A DNA stretch of 64,000 nucleotides, taken from the NCBI RefSeq assembly GCF_004361815.1, contig NZ_SNWA01000001.1, positions 3,968,001-4,032,000 of the forward strand. The letters run 5' to 3'. This document shows positions 1 through 10,930 of this stretch, piece after piece (positions within the stretch are counted from its first letter, which is position 1; every line of letters begins with the position of its first letter). Origin of the DNA: Paraburkholderia sp. BL10I2N1 (GTDB lineage: Bacteria > Pseudomonadota > Gammaproteobacteria > Burkholderiales > Burkholderiaceae). Both the position numbers and the translations under genes were made by a program. Below the pieces are notes generated by a model. The model saw nothing but the letters and a program-made list of their open reading frames with translations, was not told the DNA's origin and searched no databases.

Positions 1-299
1 ACCTGTTCGATGCGTTGCAGATCACCACGGCATTCGTGTTGCGTGCGTACCGCGTCGCGGTGGTGCCCACTGTCATCTATGCCGTCGCATTGTGGGGCGT
101 CGGTCTCGGCGGGGGCTATCTGCTGGGTTTCGACGTCGTCGGCGGGACGCCCGCATGGCTCACCGGCGCCCGCGGATTCTGGTGCGCCAACGCAGCCAGC
201 CTTGCGATCGCGGGCATCGGGTTCGCCATTTACTGGCGCAACGTCAGCGTGCGATTTCTGCGCATGGACGCCACGCCGCGCATCGATACGGCAGCATAG
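1..299 (+). CDS. MATE family efflux transporter, C-terminal end (5' cut by window)
   Basis: Only the last ~98 codons are present; the reading frame is open from base 3. MATE proteins are inner-membrane antiporters that export cationic drugs or metabolites using a Na+ or H+ gradient. The fragment begins LFDALQITTAFVLRAYR, typical of the late transmembrane helices of NorM-like proteins. Two hydrophobic segments follow (VAVVPTVIYAVALWGVGLGG and a stretch around FWCANAASLAIAGIGFAIYW), then a short basic tail. The substrate cannot be deduced from the fragment. Confidence 0.75.
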   Translation, partial: LFDALQITTAFVLRAYRVAVVPTVIYAVALWGVGLGGGYLLGFDVVGGTPAWLTGARGFWCANAASLAIAGIGFAIYWRNVSVRFLRMDATPRIDTAA

Positions 300-556
300 T
301 CGACGCGTCACACGACGCCGAAACGAAGCAGAACGCATGGCGAGCGACGCCGTCGCGCGCTTCATCCACAGCCTGCCGGTCAGCGTGAACTGTTAAATCG
401 AGCTCACATTAATTTACTTGTCACGAATCAATCGTTATAAATCAGCGGCTTTCGTAAAAAGGGCGTGCAAATTATCCTATGCTTGAACGCAGCGCCTGCT
501 GAGTGGAGACGTCGTCCGTTCCCGGCTATTTTTTTGCCCTCAATGGAGTGCCTGCC

Positions 557-1111
557 ATGCTGAAGAAGCTGTTGATGCTCTGCGTTGCGTTTGCCCTGTC
601 GCTATCCGCCACGTTTGCGGCGGCGGTCGAAGTCAATACAGCCGACACGGCCGCGCTGGAATCGGTCAAGGGGATTGGCCCCGTCCATGCGAAGGCGATC
701 ATCGACGAACGGACCAAAAACGGGCCGTTCAAAGATGCTGACGATCTCGCCGCGCGAGTCAAGGGGCTCGGCGCCAAATCGGTGGTCAATCTCGAAGCGG
801 CAGGTTTGACGATCAACGGCTCAGCGGCCGCGCCGACCGGCGCCAAGGCTTCGACCCCTGCCACGACGAAGTCCGGCAGCGCCAGCAGCAAGGCAAAGAC
901 TTCGACCGAAACGGCCGCCCCCGCGGCGACACCAGCCAGCGCACCAGCTGAATCTTCGGGCACGAAAAAATCGAAGAAGACCAAAGAGGCCGCCGCATCG
1001 GCGCCAGCAGCGACCGCTGCGGCCAGTTCACCGGCCGGCGCGTCAGACGCAAACACTTCGAAGAAGAAGGGGAAGAAAGCGAAGGCTGCCTCGGCGGCAT
1101 CGGGCGTGTGA
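557..1111 (+). CDS. ComEA-like helix-hairpin-helix DNA-binding protein, secreted
   Basis: 184 aa. The ATG at 557 is preceded by GGAG at 545-548 and begins a clean signal peptide (MLKKLLMLCVAFALSLSATFAAA). The mature part starts VEVNTADTAALESVKGIG, the helix-hairpin-helix signature of ComEA, which binds double-stranded DNA in the periplasm during natural transformation or otherwise acts as a small DNA-binding protein. The HhH module ends near residue 85. The remaining ~100 residues are a low-complexity Ala/Ser/Thr/Lys tail with Lys clusters (KKSKKTKE, KKKGKKAK), which may add non-specific DNA or envelope binding. An in-frame ATG at 503 would only add residues before the signal peptide. No other competence gene is nearby. 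Confidence 0.75.
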   Translation: MLKKLLMLCVAFALSLSATFAAAVEVNTADTAALESVKGIGPVHAKAIIDERTKNGPFKDADDLAARVKGLGAKSVVNLEAAGLTINGSAAAPTGAKASTPATTKSGSASSKAKTSTETAAPAATPASAPAESSGTKKSKKTKEAAASAPAATAAASSPAGASDANTSKKKGKKAKAASAASGV

Positions 1112-1241
1112 TAGCTGGCGCCAGACGGTGCTCCCTGCACCCTTGCCACCCGCCACTGCCCCCTAGCCGGTGCCGCGCTTCGGCGCGGCGTATTCCACCG
1201 CCGGCGCGCTTCGCGTTTGCCGGCATTCAAGAGAGACCGTC

Positions 1242-1667
1242 ATGAGCTTACTCGACACTATCGGTTCCCTTCTCAACAAATCACCCGAAGGCGGCGGAGG
1301 TCAGCAGGCGCTGATCGCGACCGCACTCGAATTCGTGAACAACCAGCCGGGCGGCCTCAACGGCCTGATCCAGCAGTTCAAGGACAAAGGCGCCGGCGAC
1401 ATCATCAGTTCGTGGGTCAGCAACGGTGAGAATCAGCCAATCTCGCCGGATACGTTGCACAACGTGCTCGGTTCGGACGCCGTCGCGAGTTTCGCTTCGA
1501 AGGCCGGTATCGCTCCGGAACAGGTGACGGGCTTGCTGTCGCAGGTACTGCCTCACGTGGTCAATGCTGCGACGCCGGATGGCGAGGTTCCCGCGGAAGG
1601 TCAGCTGAACTCGACAACCGTGCTCGGCGCACTCGGTGGCCTCACTTCCTTATTCGGCAAAACCTAG
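1242..1667 (+). CDS. YidB-type DUF937 family protein
   Basis: 141 aa, starting at the ATG after GAGAGACC. It matches the YidB/DUF937 family: N-terminal MSLLDTIGSLLNK, a Gly-rich linker, then a segment rich in GLNGLIQQFKDKG and a C-terminal module (VLGSDAVASFASKAGI; LSQVLPHVVNAATPDGEVP). This family is widespread in proteobacteria and has no established biochemical role. No signal peptide or membrane segment is evident. It stands alone, with clpB convergent downstream. Confidence 0.75.
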   Translation: MSLLDTIGSLLNKSPEGGGGQQALIATALEFVNNQPGGLNGLIQQFKDKGAGDIISSWVSNGENQPISPDTLHNVLGSDAVASFASKAGIAPEQVTGLLSQVLPHVVNAATPDGEVPAEGQLNSTTVLGALGGLTSLFGKT

Positions 1668-1725
1668 GGCCAGAATCCTGTCATTTGTGCATACTCCTGG
1701 ATTGTTTTGAGCACCCACCAAACAA

Positions 1726-1755
1726 AAAGGGCAACGACTCCCATCGCTGCCCTTT
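1726..1755 (-). terminator. Rho-independent terminator of clpB
   Basis: An 8-bp stem (AAAGGGCA at 1726-1733 with TGCCCTTT at 1748-1755) is followed on the minus strand by a T-rich run. It lies just past the clpB stop codon. On the plus strand no T-run follows, so it mainly serves clpB. Confidence 0.7.
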
Positions 1756-1803
1756 AAACCAGGTCAAACACCGGGCGTGGGCTGCGTCCCACGCCTGTTT
1801 CAC

Positions 1804-4401
<2,598 letters not shown>

Positions 4402-4430
4402 TAAGAGACCTCCAATTTCGAATATCACCA

Positions 4431-4458
4431 AAATGGGGCACTTTGTGCGGGTTTCAAG
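4431..4458 (-). promoter_or_regulatory. Sigma-32 (RpoH) heat-shock promoter of clpB
   Basis: On the minus strand CTTGAAA (4452-4458) is followed by 13 bases and then CCCCATTT (4431-4438). This matches the RpoH consensus CTTGAAA-N13-15-CCCCATNT in every defined position. The start codon lies 30 bases downstream of the -10 element. Confidence 0.9.
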
Positions 4459-4539
4459 CGCCTTTTTGCATTGGACGGGAGTTTTTTGACAAACTGACGC
4501 GACAAACCACGGCCCCCCGCACCAGCCGGCAGGCGCCGC

Positions 4540-5013
4540 TTACTTCCCGACGGGCACGATCGGCACTGCCGTGCGCAAACCCAGCAATGCGGCGAGCGGC
4601 GCGGCCGGCTGCGCCAGATCACCGATCGTATGCCGGTCGAGTTCCACCATGAACGCTTCGCGTGCGGCTTCGAACACCCCCTTCAACTGGCATTGCGATT
4701 GAATCACGCAATGCCGAAGGCTACCCGTGTCATCGGGAATACAGCCGACGAGAGCGAAGTCGGCCTCGGTCGCCCGCACGACCTGGCCAACCGTGAGCGC
4801 TCCCGATTGACCTGCGAGCCGCAGACCGCCATGACGGCCGCGCACTGTCTCGACCCAGCCGAGTTCGCCAAGCCGCTGGACCACCTTCATCAGATGATTC
4901 TTCGAGATGCCGTAAGCGTCGGAGATGTCCTGGATCGTCGCGAGTCCTTCACGGCGGACCGCCAGATAAAGCATCACGCGCAACGCGTAATCGGTATAGT
5001 CGGTGAGTCTCAT
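4540..5013 (-). CDS. Rrf2 family transcriptional regulator, NsrR-like
   Basis: 157 aa. The start MRLTDYTDYALRVMLYLAV is the classical Rrf2/NsrR N-terminus; a longer in-frame start upstream was rejected. A winged HTH occupies about residues 10-60 (IQDISDAYGISKNHLMKVVQRL). Three cysteines, Cys91, Cys102 and Cys108, are placed where NsrR and IscR bind an Fe-S cluster. NsrR is a nitric-oxide sensor that represses NO-detoxification genes until its cluster is nitrosylated. The divergent neighbour is a group III truncated haemoglobin, a plausible NO-related target. The C-x10-C-x5-C spacing is wider than I remember for standard NsrR, so NsrR-like is safer than NsrR. Confidence 0.75.
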   Translation of the reverse strand: MRLTDYTDYALRVMLYLAVRREGLATIQDISDAYGISKNHLMKVVQRLGELGWVETVRGRHGGLRLAGQSGALTVGQVVRATEADFALVGCIPDDTGSLRHCVIQSQCQLKGVFEAAREAFMVELDRHTIGDLAQPAAPLAALLGLRTAVPIVPVGK

Positions 5014-5175
5014 GGGATTCCGGTCGCGTTCAGCGGCAGGCGCAATCAGCATGACGACCGCGTCGGCACAAGGGTTGTCGATCCTGTTTCTACGCAATAA
5101 CATGCCGCCTGGATGCACGTATGTCCGAACGCAGAACGCCTAGTGTGCGCCAGGTTGCGCTGTGCTCCAACTCGG

Positions 5176-5192
5176 ACCGGCATTTTGCCGGT
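5176..5192. promoter_or_regulatory. 17-bp near-palindrome between the NsrR-like gene and the globin gene
   Basis: ACCGGCA-TTT-TGCCGGT, a 7-bp inverted repeat with a 3-base centre, lies 78 bases upstream of the globin start in the divergent spacer. It does not resemble the published NsrR consensus, so it could equally be a small hairpin in the globin leader or an operator of another factor. Confidence 0.3.
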
Positions 5193-5269
5193 TTCAGGGT
5201 CGTGCTCGGTCCCGCGCGCGCCCGTGCGGCTGAATTCTGCCATTTTCGCCTTTCACCCGTGTTCACTCT

Positions 5270-5812
5270 ATGAATCCGTCCTTTCCCCCGTTGCCGGCCG
5301 TCACGCGCCAGCCTGAGCCGACCGAAGAAAACGTCCGCGATCTGGTCTACGCGTTCTATGAGCGCGTGCGCGCCGATCCCCTGCTGGGGCCGGTCTTCGA
5401 GCGCACGCTCGCGGGAAGCTGGGACGAGCATCTGCCGAAGATGTGCACCTTCTGGGGAAGCATCGTGCTCGGCGCGAAACAGTATCGCGGCAACGTGCAG
5501 CAGGCGCATCAGCCGCTGCCGGGCATCGAACCGCAGCACTTCAGCCGCTGGTTATATCTGTTCCTGGATACGGTGGAGTCGCGCTATGAACCTGCCGCGG
5601 CAGTCCGTTTCATGGAGCCCGCGTTGCGCATTGCACAAAGCCTGCAGCTGTCGCGCTTCGGTTGGGACTACACGATTCCGGCGGAACAACAGGCGCTGCT
5701 GGATCGCGTCGCGCCACGGCGGCACAATCGTGACGACAACACGCACGAAAGCGCCCGGCCGCGTGGCGAGCCGTTCCCGACGAAGATCATCGGGCGCAAC
5801 AAGGAAGATTGA
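5270..5812 (+). CDS. Group III truncated haemoglobin
   Basis: 180 aa, slightly long for a trHb because of a basic hydrophilic C-terminal tail after residue ~150. The globin core starts near residue 18 (TEENVRDLVYAFYERVRADPLLGPVF). It has the group III pattern with a Tyr in helix B (Tyr30), FWGSIVLGAKQYRG, and HFSRWLYLFLDTV, where His90 is the probable proximal haem ligand. Group III trHbs bind O2 and NO and are linked to NO or peroxide chemistry. The divergent NsrR-like regulator supports a role in nitrosative stress. The next gene downstream (moaE) is convergent. Confidence 0.85.
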   Translation: MNPSFPPLPAVTRQPEPTEENVRDLVYAFYERVRADPLLGPVFERTLAGSWDEHLPKMCTFWGSIVLGAKQYRGNVQQAHQPLPGIEPQHFSRWLYLFLDTVESRYEPAAAVRFMEPALRIAQSLQLSRFGWDYTIPAEQQALLDRVAPRRHNRDDNTHESARPRGEPFPTKIIGRNKED

Positions 5813-5879
5813 GTGCGCCGTCAGCCGCATCGCCCGGCGTCCCATCCCGGGGCTGCCTCTCGCCGCCACAGACGCCGGA

Positions 5880-6353
5880 TCAAGCCTTCGTGTTGCCTGA
5901 ATCGACGCCCCAGCGGGCGAGCGCGACGTCATCGGTGACGCGCGCATCGACCCAGCGTTCCCCGCTGTCGGTCTTCTCTTTCTTCCAGAACGGGGCCTGG
6001 GTCTTCAGGTAGTCCATCACGAACTCGCACGATGCAAACGCATCGCCACGATGCGCGGCGGTCGTGGCGACCAGCACGATCTGGTCCAGCGGACAGAGCT
6101 TGCCGACCCGATGCACGATCAGCACATCGATGCCCGGCCAGCGGCTGCGCGCGGTCTCGACGATCGCCTCCAGCGCCTTCTCCGTCATGCCCGGATAGTG
6201 CTCGAGTTCCATCGTCTCGACGGCGCTGCCGTCGTTCAGATCGCGCACGGTACCGACAAAGCACGCCACCGCGCCGACCTTCGGATTCTGCGCGCGCATG
6301 GCGGCTACTTCGGTGGTCAGGTCGAAATCTTCGGTCTGGACGCGAACGGTCAT
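5880..6353 (-). CDS. moaE: Molybdopterin synthase catalytic subunit MoaE
   Basis: 157 aa. MoaE with MoaD converts cyclic pyranopterin monophosphate to molybdopterin by adding two sulfurs. Diagnostic segments are GAVACFVGTVRDLNDG, LEHYPGMTEKALEAI, HRVGKLCPLDQIVLVATTA, the patch HRGDAFASCEFVMDYLK, and the active-site lysine region KTQAPFWKKE near the C-terminus. It is the last gene of the moeA-moaD-moaE set, 22 bases after moaD. Confidence 0.95.
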   Translation of the reverse strand: MTVRVQTEDFDLTTEVAAMRAQNPKVGAVACFVGTVRDLNDGSAVETMELEHYPGMTEKALEAIVETARSRWPGIDVLIVHRVGKLCPLDQIVLVATTAAHRGDAFASCEFVMDYLKTQAPFWKKEKTDSGERWVDARVTDDVALARWGVDSGNTKA

Positions 6354-6375
6354 CGGTGAGCTCCCAGACGGTCTC

Positions 6376-6633
6376 TCAGCCGCCCGTCACGGGCGGAAAG
6401 AATGCGACTTCGCAGCCGTCGGTAACACGCGTGGCGGCGTCGGTCATCTGGTGGTTACACGCCATGCGCAGGGCGCGCCCTTCGGCCAGCGCTTCGGCCC
6501 ACGCGCCGCCGCGCACGCGCAGCCAGGCACGCACATCGCCGACCGTCGCAATGCCGTCCGGCAGCACGACTGATTCGTCCGCCACGCCAAGCGCCTCGCG
6601 GACGCTCGCAAAATATTTCAGCTGGATCTTCAT
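6376..6633 (-). CDS. moaD: Molybdopterin synthase sulfur carrier subunit MoaD
   Basis: 85 aa ubiquitin-like beta-grasp protein beginning MKIQLKYFASVREALG. It ends in the required Gly-Gly (FFPPVTGG), which is adenylated and thiocarboxylated before donating sulfur in the MoaE complex. It sits between moeA (30 bases upstream) and moaE (22 bases downstream) on the same strand, so the two synthase subunits are co-expressed. Confidence 0.95.
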   Translation of the reverse strand: MKIQLKYFASVREALGVADESVVLPDGIATVGDVRAWLRVRGGAWAEALAEGRALRMACNHQMTDAATRVTDGCEVAFFPPVTGG

Positions 6634-6663
6634 GTTCAGTGTCCGGCGACGCGTCAGGCAACG

Positions 6664-7932
6664 TCAGTTCAGCAATTCGGAAAAAGGGATGAAACGCACG
6701 GTTTCGCCCGCGCTGATCGCATGGTTTGGCGGATTGTCGATCAGGCCATCGCCCCACACCGTCGAGGTCAGCACCGCCGAACTCTGGTTCGGGAACAGGT
6801 CGAGGCCACCCGCCGGATTGACACGCGCGCGCAGGAATTCATTCCTTCGATCGGCCTTCGACTGCGAGAAGTCGGCACGCAGCGACAGCGCGCGCGGTGT
6901 CACGGTGCGCACGCCGGCTAGCCGAAGCACGAACGGACGGACGAACAGCAGAAAGGTCGCAAAACTCGACACAGGATTGCCCGGCAAGCCGATGAAGAAG
7001 GTTTCGCCCACGTCCTGCGCCGTGGCGTTGGCGTCGCCCGACCGACGCACCGCGCCGAACGCAAGCGGCTTGCCCGGCTTCATCGCAATCTGCCACATCG
7101 ACAGACGGCCTTCCGCCTCGACCGCCGGCTTCACGTGATCCTCCTCGCCCACCGATACGCCGCCGCAGGTCAGGATCAGGTCATGTGCCTGCGCAGCCTC
7201 GCGCAGCGTAGCGCGGGTCGCGTCGAGCCGGTCGGGCACGATGCCGAAGTCCGATACCTCGCAGCCCAGGTTCGCGAGCAAGCCACGCAGCGTGAAGCGA
7301 TTCGAGTTGTAGATGGCGCCCGGCTTGCGCGGCTCGCCTGGCATCGTCAGCTCGTCGCCGGTGAAAAAAACGGCGACCTTCACGCGCCGCGCGACGGTCA
7401 GCGTCGCGCACCCGACCGATGCCGCCAACCCCAGTGCCTGCGGCGTAAGCCGCGTGCCCAAAGGCAGGATCACGGAGCCGCTGCGGATGTCCGCGCCCTG
7501 TTGTGTGATCCATTCGCCGGCCTTCGGCGTGTGCAGAATCGCGACTTCGTCGCCGGTCGTTTCGGTTTGCTCCTGCATGACGATGGCATCTGCACCGGGC
7601 GGCACCGTCGCCCCCGTGAAAATGCGCGCCGCCGTGCCCGCTGCAAGCGGCTGCGGCGCGTGGCCGGCAGGAATGCGCTGGGACACCGGCAAACGGCGCT
7701 CGCCTTGTGACAGGTCAGCCACGCGGACCGCATAGCCATCCATCGAACTGGTATTCATTGGCGGCACGTCGAGCGGCGACACGACATCGGCGGCCAGCAC
7801 GCGATTCAGCGCATCGAGGGTAGGCAATGTTTCCGTGCCTTCGACGGCACGGGCCGCGCCAAGCAGCGTGGCGAGCGCATCGGCGGTCGAAAGCATCGGC
7901 GCGCGAGGCGCGGAAGATGGAGGCGTGGACAT
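6664..7932 (-). CDS. moeA: Molybdopterin molybdenumtransferase MoeA
   Basis: 422 aa. MoeA inserts molybdate into adenylated molybdopterin to give the molybdenum cofactor. Visible family signatures: NTSSMDGYAVR near residue 60, AARIFTGATVPPGADAIVMQEQ, the MoCF-binding core PGAIYNSNRFTLRGLLANLG, ILTCGGVSVGEEDH, KPGKPLAFG and FIGLPGNPVSSFATF. The C-terminal domain IV closes with NPPNHAISAGETVRFIPF. The start follows a gap of 137 bases from thrC, so it could have its own promoter or continue the thrC transcript. No moaA, moaC or mobA is in the window. Confidence 0.95.
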   Translation of the reverse strand: MSTPPSSAPRAPMLSTADALATLLGAARAVEGTETLPTLDALNRVLAADVVSPLDVPPMNTSSMDGYAVRVADLSQGERRLPVSQRIPAGHAPQPLAAGTAARIFTGATVPPGADAIVMQEQTETTGDEVAILHTPKAGEWITQQGADIRSGSVILPLGTRLTPQALGLAASVGCATLTVARRVKVAVFFTGDELTMPGEPRKPGAIYNSNRFTLRGLLANLGCEVSDFGIVPDRLDATRATLREAAQAHDLILTCGGVSVGEEDHVKPAVEAEGRLSMWQIAMKPGKPLAFGAVRRSGDANATAQDVGETFFIGLPGNPVSSFATFLLFVRPFVLRLAGVRTVTPRALSLRADFSQSKADRRNEFLRARVNPAGGLDLFPNQSSAVLTSTVWGDGLIDNPPNHAISAGETVRFIPFSELLN

Positions 7933-8069
7933 CGAATGGGCTGGCGCACAGGACCGAAAAGAATATTGTAGCGGTCAGAGAGCGCAGGCGGGGCACGCTG
8001 GACGGATAGCGTCCTTTTGTGGGTGCCCGGCACGCGCTCGGCGCGCCGGGCATTCACTCATTCACCCAC

Positions 8070-9521
8070 TCAGTTCGACGTGTGTGCTGCGACGAAGTCC
8101 TTCACCTGCTGGACGTCGGCCGGCAACACTTCGAATCGCTGCGGCAGCGCTTCGAGACCGGAGAACGCCGCCGGCCGCTCCGGTTCGCGAAGCAGCGCTT
8201 CGCGGATCGTTTCACCAAACTTGATCGGCTGCGCGGTTTCCAGCACGATCATCGGAATGCCCGGTTGCAGATGCTCGCGCGCAACCTTCAGCCCGTCGGC
8301 GGTATGCGTATCGATCATCGTATCGTAGCGCTCGAACACGTCGCGGATTGCCTCGACGCGATCCGCATGGCTGCTGTGCCCTGACACAAAACCGAATTCC
8401 TGCACCCGCGCGAAATCGCCGCTCGCCGCCAGATCGAAGCCGCCCTTCTCTTCGACGTCGCGGAACAGTTGCAGTACGCGCGCCGGATCACGGCCCAACA
8501 GGTCGAACACGAAACGCTCGAAATTCGACGCCTTCGAGATGTCCATGCTCGGGCTGCTGGTGTGATACGTCTCGGCAGCCTTGCGCACACGATAGATGCC
8601 CGTGCGGAAGAACTCGTCGAGCACATCGTTCTCGTTGGTTGCGACGACGAGTTTCTCGATCGGCAGACCCATCATCCGCGCGATATGGCCTGCGCAGACG
8701 TTGCCGAAATTGCCGGACGGCACCGTGAACGACACACGCTCGTCGTTTGACTTCGTCGCCGCGAAATAGCCCTTGAAGTAGTACACGACCTGAGCGACGA
8801 CCCGGGCCCAGTTGATCGAGTTGACCGTGCCGATCCGGTGCTTTGCCTTGAACGCGTGATCGTTCGACACCGCCTTGACGATATCCTGGCAATCGTCGAA
8901 CACGCCTTCGACCGCCAGATTGAAGATGTTCGGGTCCTGCAGGCTGTACATCTGCGCAGTCTGGAACGCGCTCATCTTCCCGTGCGGCGACAGCATGAAG
9001 ACGCTGATGCCCTTCTTGCCACGCATCGCATATTCAGCCGCGCTGCCGGTGTCACCCGAGGTCGCGCCGAGGATGTTCAGCGTCTCACCGTGCCTGGCGA
9101 GCGCGTACTCGAACAGGTTGCCGATCAGTTGCATCGCCATGTCCTTGAACGCGAGCGTCGGTCCGTTCGACAGTTCGAGCAGCGACAGCGGCGCGCCGTT
9201 TTCGACGCCCAGGGTCTTCAAAGGCGTGATCTGCGCGGCGCTTTCGTCGTCGCGGACGTTGCAGTAGGTCTCAGCCGTATAGGTGCGGCGCGTCAGCGTG
9301 CGCAGGTCTTCAGCGGGGATGTCGTCGCTGAACTTCGACAGGATCTCGAACGCGAGATCCGCGTACGACAGCCCGCGCCAGCGGGCCAGTTCGTCCGCCG
9401 TGACGCGCGGGTAGTGCGCGGGCAGATAGAGGCCGCCGTCTTTTGCCAGACCGCCGAGCAGGATGGCTGAGAAAGTGTGGCGCTCGCCGGCCCCGGCGCC
9501 GCGCGTGGAGATGTAGTTCAT
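8070..9521 (-). CDS. thrC: Threonine synthase
   Basis: 483 aa PLP enzyme of the long (gamma-proteobacterial/fungal) threonine synthase type. It converts O-phosphohomoserine to threonine. It opens MNYISTRGAGAGERHTFSAILLGGLAKDGGLYLP. The PLP-lysine motif is GPTLAFKDMAMQLIGNLF and the phosphate loop is LGATSGDTGSAAEYAMRG. Cofactor pocket residues lie in FTVPSGNFGNVCAGHIA. It begins 9 bases after the hom stop, so the two last branch steps to threonine are encoded together. Confidence 0.96.
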   Translation of the reverse strand: MNYISTRGAGAGERHTFSAILLGGLAKDGGLYLPAHYPRVTADELARWRGLSYADLAFEILSKFSDDIPAEDLRTLTRRTYTAETYCNVRDDESAAQITPLKTLGVENGAPLSLLELSNGPTLAFKDMAMQLIGNLFEYALARHGETLNILGATSGDTGSAAEYAMRGKKGISVFMLSPHGKMSAFQTAQMYSLQDPNIFNLAVEGVFDDCQDIVKAVSNDHAFKAKHRIGTVNSINWARVVAQVVYYFKGYFAATKSNDERVSFTVPSGNFGNVCAGHIARMMGLPIEKLVVATNENDVLDEFFRTGIYRVRKAAETYHTSSPSMDISKASNFERFVFDLLGRDPARVLQLFRDVEEKGGFDLAASGDFARVQEFGFVSGHSSHADRVEAIRDVFERYDTMIDTHTADGLKVAREHLQPGIPMIVLETAQPIKFGETIREALLREPERPAAFSGLEALPQRFEVLPADVQQVKDFVAAHTSN

Positions 9522-9530
9522 ATGTGTGGC

Positions 9531-10862
9531 CTAGTTCAGCGCTTCCATGCGCAGCTTCGTCACCTTCGACACGACGGTCTTCAGCGCTTCGATGTTCGCG
9601 ATCGCGGTGTTGACGTTCTTTTCGACCGTCTCGTGCGTGATCAGGATGATGTCGGTTTCGCCCTTGCCGTTCGCATCGACCTGCTCCGATTCCTTCTGCA
9701 GCAGCGCGTCGATCGAAATACCCGTGTCGGCGAGGATGCGCGTGATGTCGGCCAGCACGCCGGTCACATCGGCGACCCGCAGACGCAGGTAGTAACCGCT
9801 CGTCACTTCGTCGATTGACAGGATCGGCGTGCTCGACAGGCTGTCCGGCTGGAACGCCAGATGGGGCACGCGATGCTCCGGATCCGCAGTGTGCAAACGC
9901 GTCACGTCGACCAGATCGGCGATCACGGCCGATGCCGTCGGCTCCGCGCCCGCGCCCTTGCCGTAATACAACGTCGAACCCACCGCGTCGCCGTGCACCA
10001 CGACCGCGTTCATCGCGCCTTCGACGTTCGCGAGCAGACGCTTCTCCGGGATCAGCGTCGGATGGACGCGCAGTTCGATACCTCTATCCGTGCGGCGCGC
10101 GATGCCGAGCAGCTTGATGCGATAGCCGAGTTCTTCCGCGTAACGGATGTCGATTGCGGCAAGCTTGCTGATGCCTTCGACGTAGGCGCGGTCGAACTGC
10201 ACCGGCACGCCGAACGCGATCGCACTCATGATCGTGGCCTTGTGCGCAGCGTCGACGCCTTCGATATCGAAGGTCGGATCGGCTTCCGCATACCCCAGGT
10301 CTTGCGCGGCCTTGAGCGCCGTCGCGAAGTCGAGACCGCGGTCGCGCATCTCCGACAGGATGTAATTCGTCGTGCCGTTGATGATGCCCGCGATGTACTG
10401 GATGCGGTTCGCCGTGAGCCCTTCGCGCAGCGCCTTGATGATCGGAATACCGCCCGCCACCGCTGCTTCGAACGCTACCATCACGCCGTTCGCACGCGCC
10501 GCCTCGAAGATCTCCGTGCCGTGCACCGCGAGAAGCGCCTTGTTCGCCGTCACGACATGCTTGCGGTTGCGGATCGCGCGCAGCACCAGTTCGCGCGCGA
10601 TGCCCGTGCCGCCGATCATTTCCGCAACGATATCGATCGACGGATCGTCGACCACCGCGCCGAAGTCGTCCGTAATCTGCACGGTGCCGCTTGCGCTGCC
10701 GAGCGCGGCGCTCGCCTTCGCGGGATTGCGTACGGCGATACGCGCCACTTCAATGCCGCGGCCCGCGCGGCGTTTGATTTCTTCCTGATTGCGGCGCAGT
10801 ACGGTGAAGGTGCCGCTGCCTACCGTGCCGAAGCCCAGCAGTCCAACTTTGATCGGTTCCAT
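9531..10862 (-). CDS. hom: Homoserine dehydrogenase
   Basis: 443 aa. It reduces aspartate-semialdehyde to homoserine for threonine and methionine. The start MEPIKVGLLGFGTVGSGT gives the Rossmann GxGxxG at the usual place. The open frame continues ~190 codons further upstream, but that part overlaps alaA in another frame and is not coding. The homoserine-binding region is TANKALLAVHG and FEAAVAGGIPIIKAL, with the conserved Lys in YAEADPTFDIEGVDAAHK. A C-terminal ACT domain (YLRLRVADVTGVLADITRIL) suggests feedback inhibition by threonine. Confidence 0.96.
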   Translation of the reverse strand: MEPIKVGLLGFGTVGSGTFTVLRRNQEEIKRRAGRGIEVARIAVRNPAKASAALGSASGTVQITDDFGAVVDDPSIDIVAEMIGGTGIARELVLRAIRNRKHVVTANKALLAVHGTEIFEAARANGVMVAFEAAVAGGIPIIKALREGLTANRIQYIAGIINGTTNYILSEMRDRGLDFATALKAAQDLGYAEADPTFDIEGVDAAHKATIMSAIAFGVPVQFDRAYVEGISKLAAIDIRYAEELGYRIKLLGIARRTDRGIELRVHPTLIPEKRLLANVEGAMNAVVVHGDAVGSTLYYGKGAGAEPTASAVIADLVDVTRLHTADPEHRVPHLAFQPDSLSSTPILSIDEVTSGYYLRLRVADVTGVLADITRILADTGISIDALLQKESEQVDANGKGETDIILITHETVEKNVNTAIANIEALKTVVSKVTKLRMEALN

Positions 10863-10930
10863 GCAGCGTGTGTTTTCGAGTAAGAGATTAAGGAAACAGG
10901 TTGCGGGCGGCCGGTACGTCAGTTCAGGCG

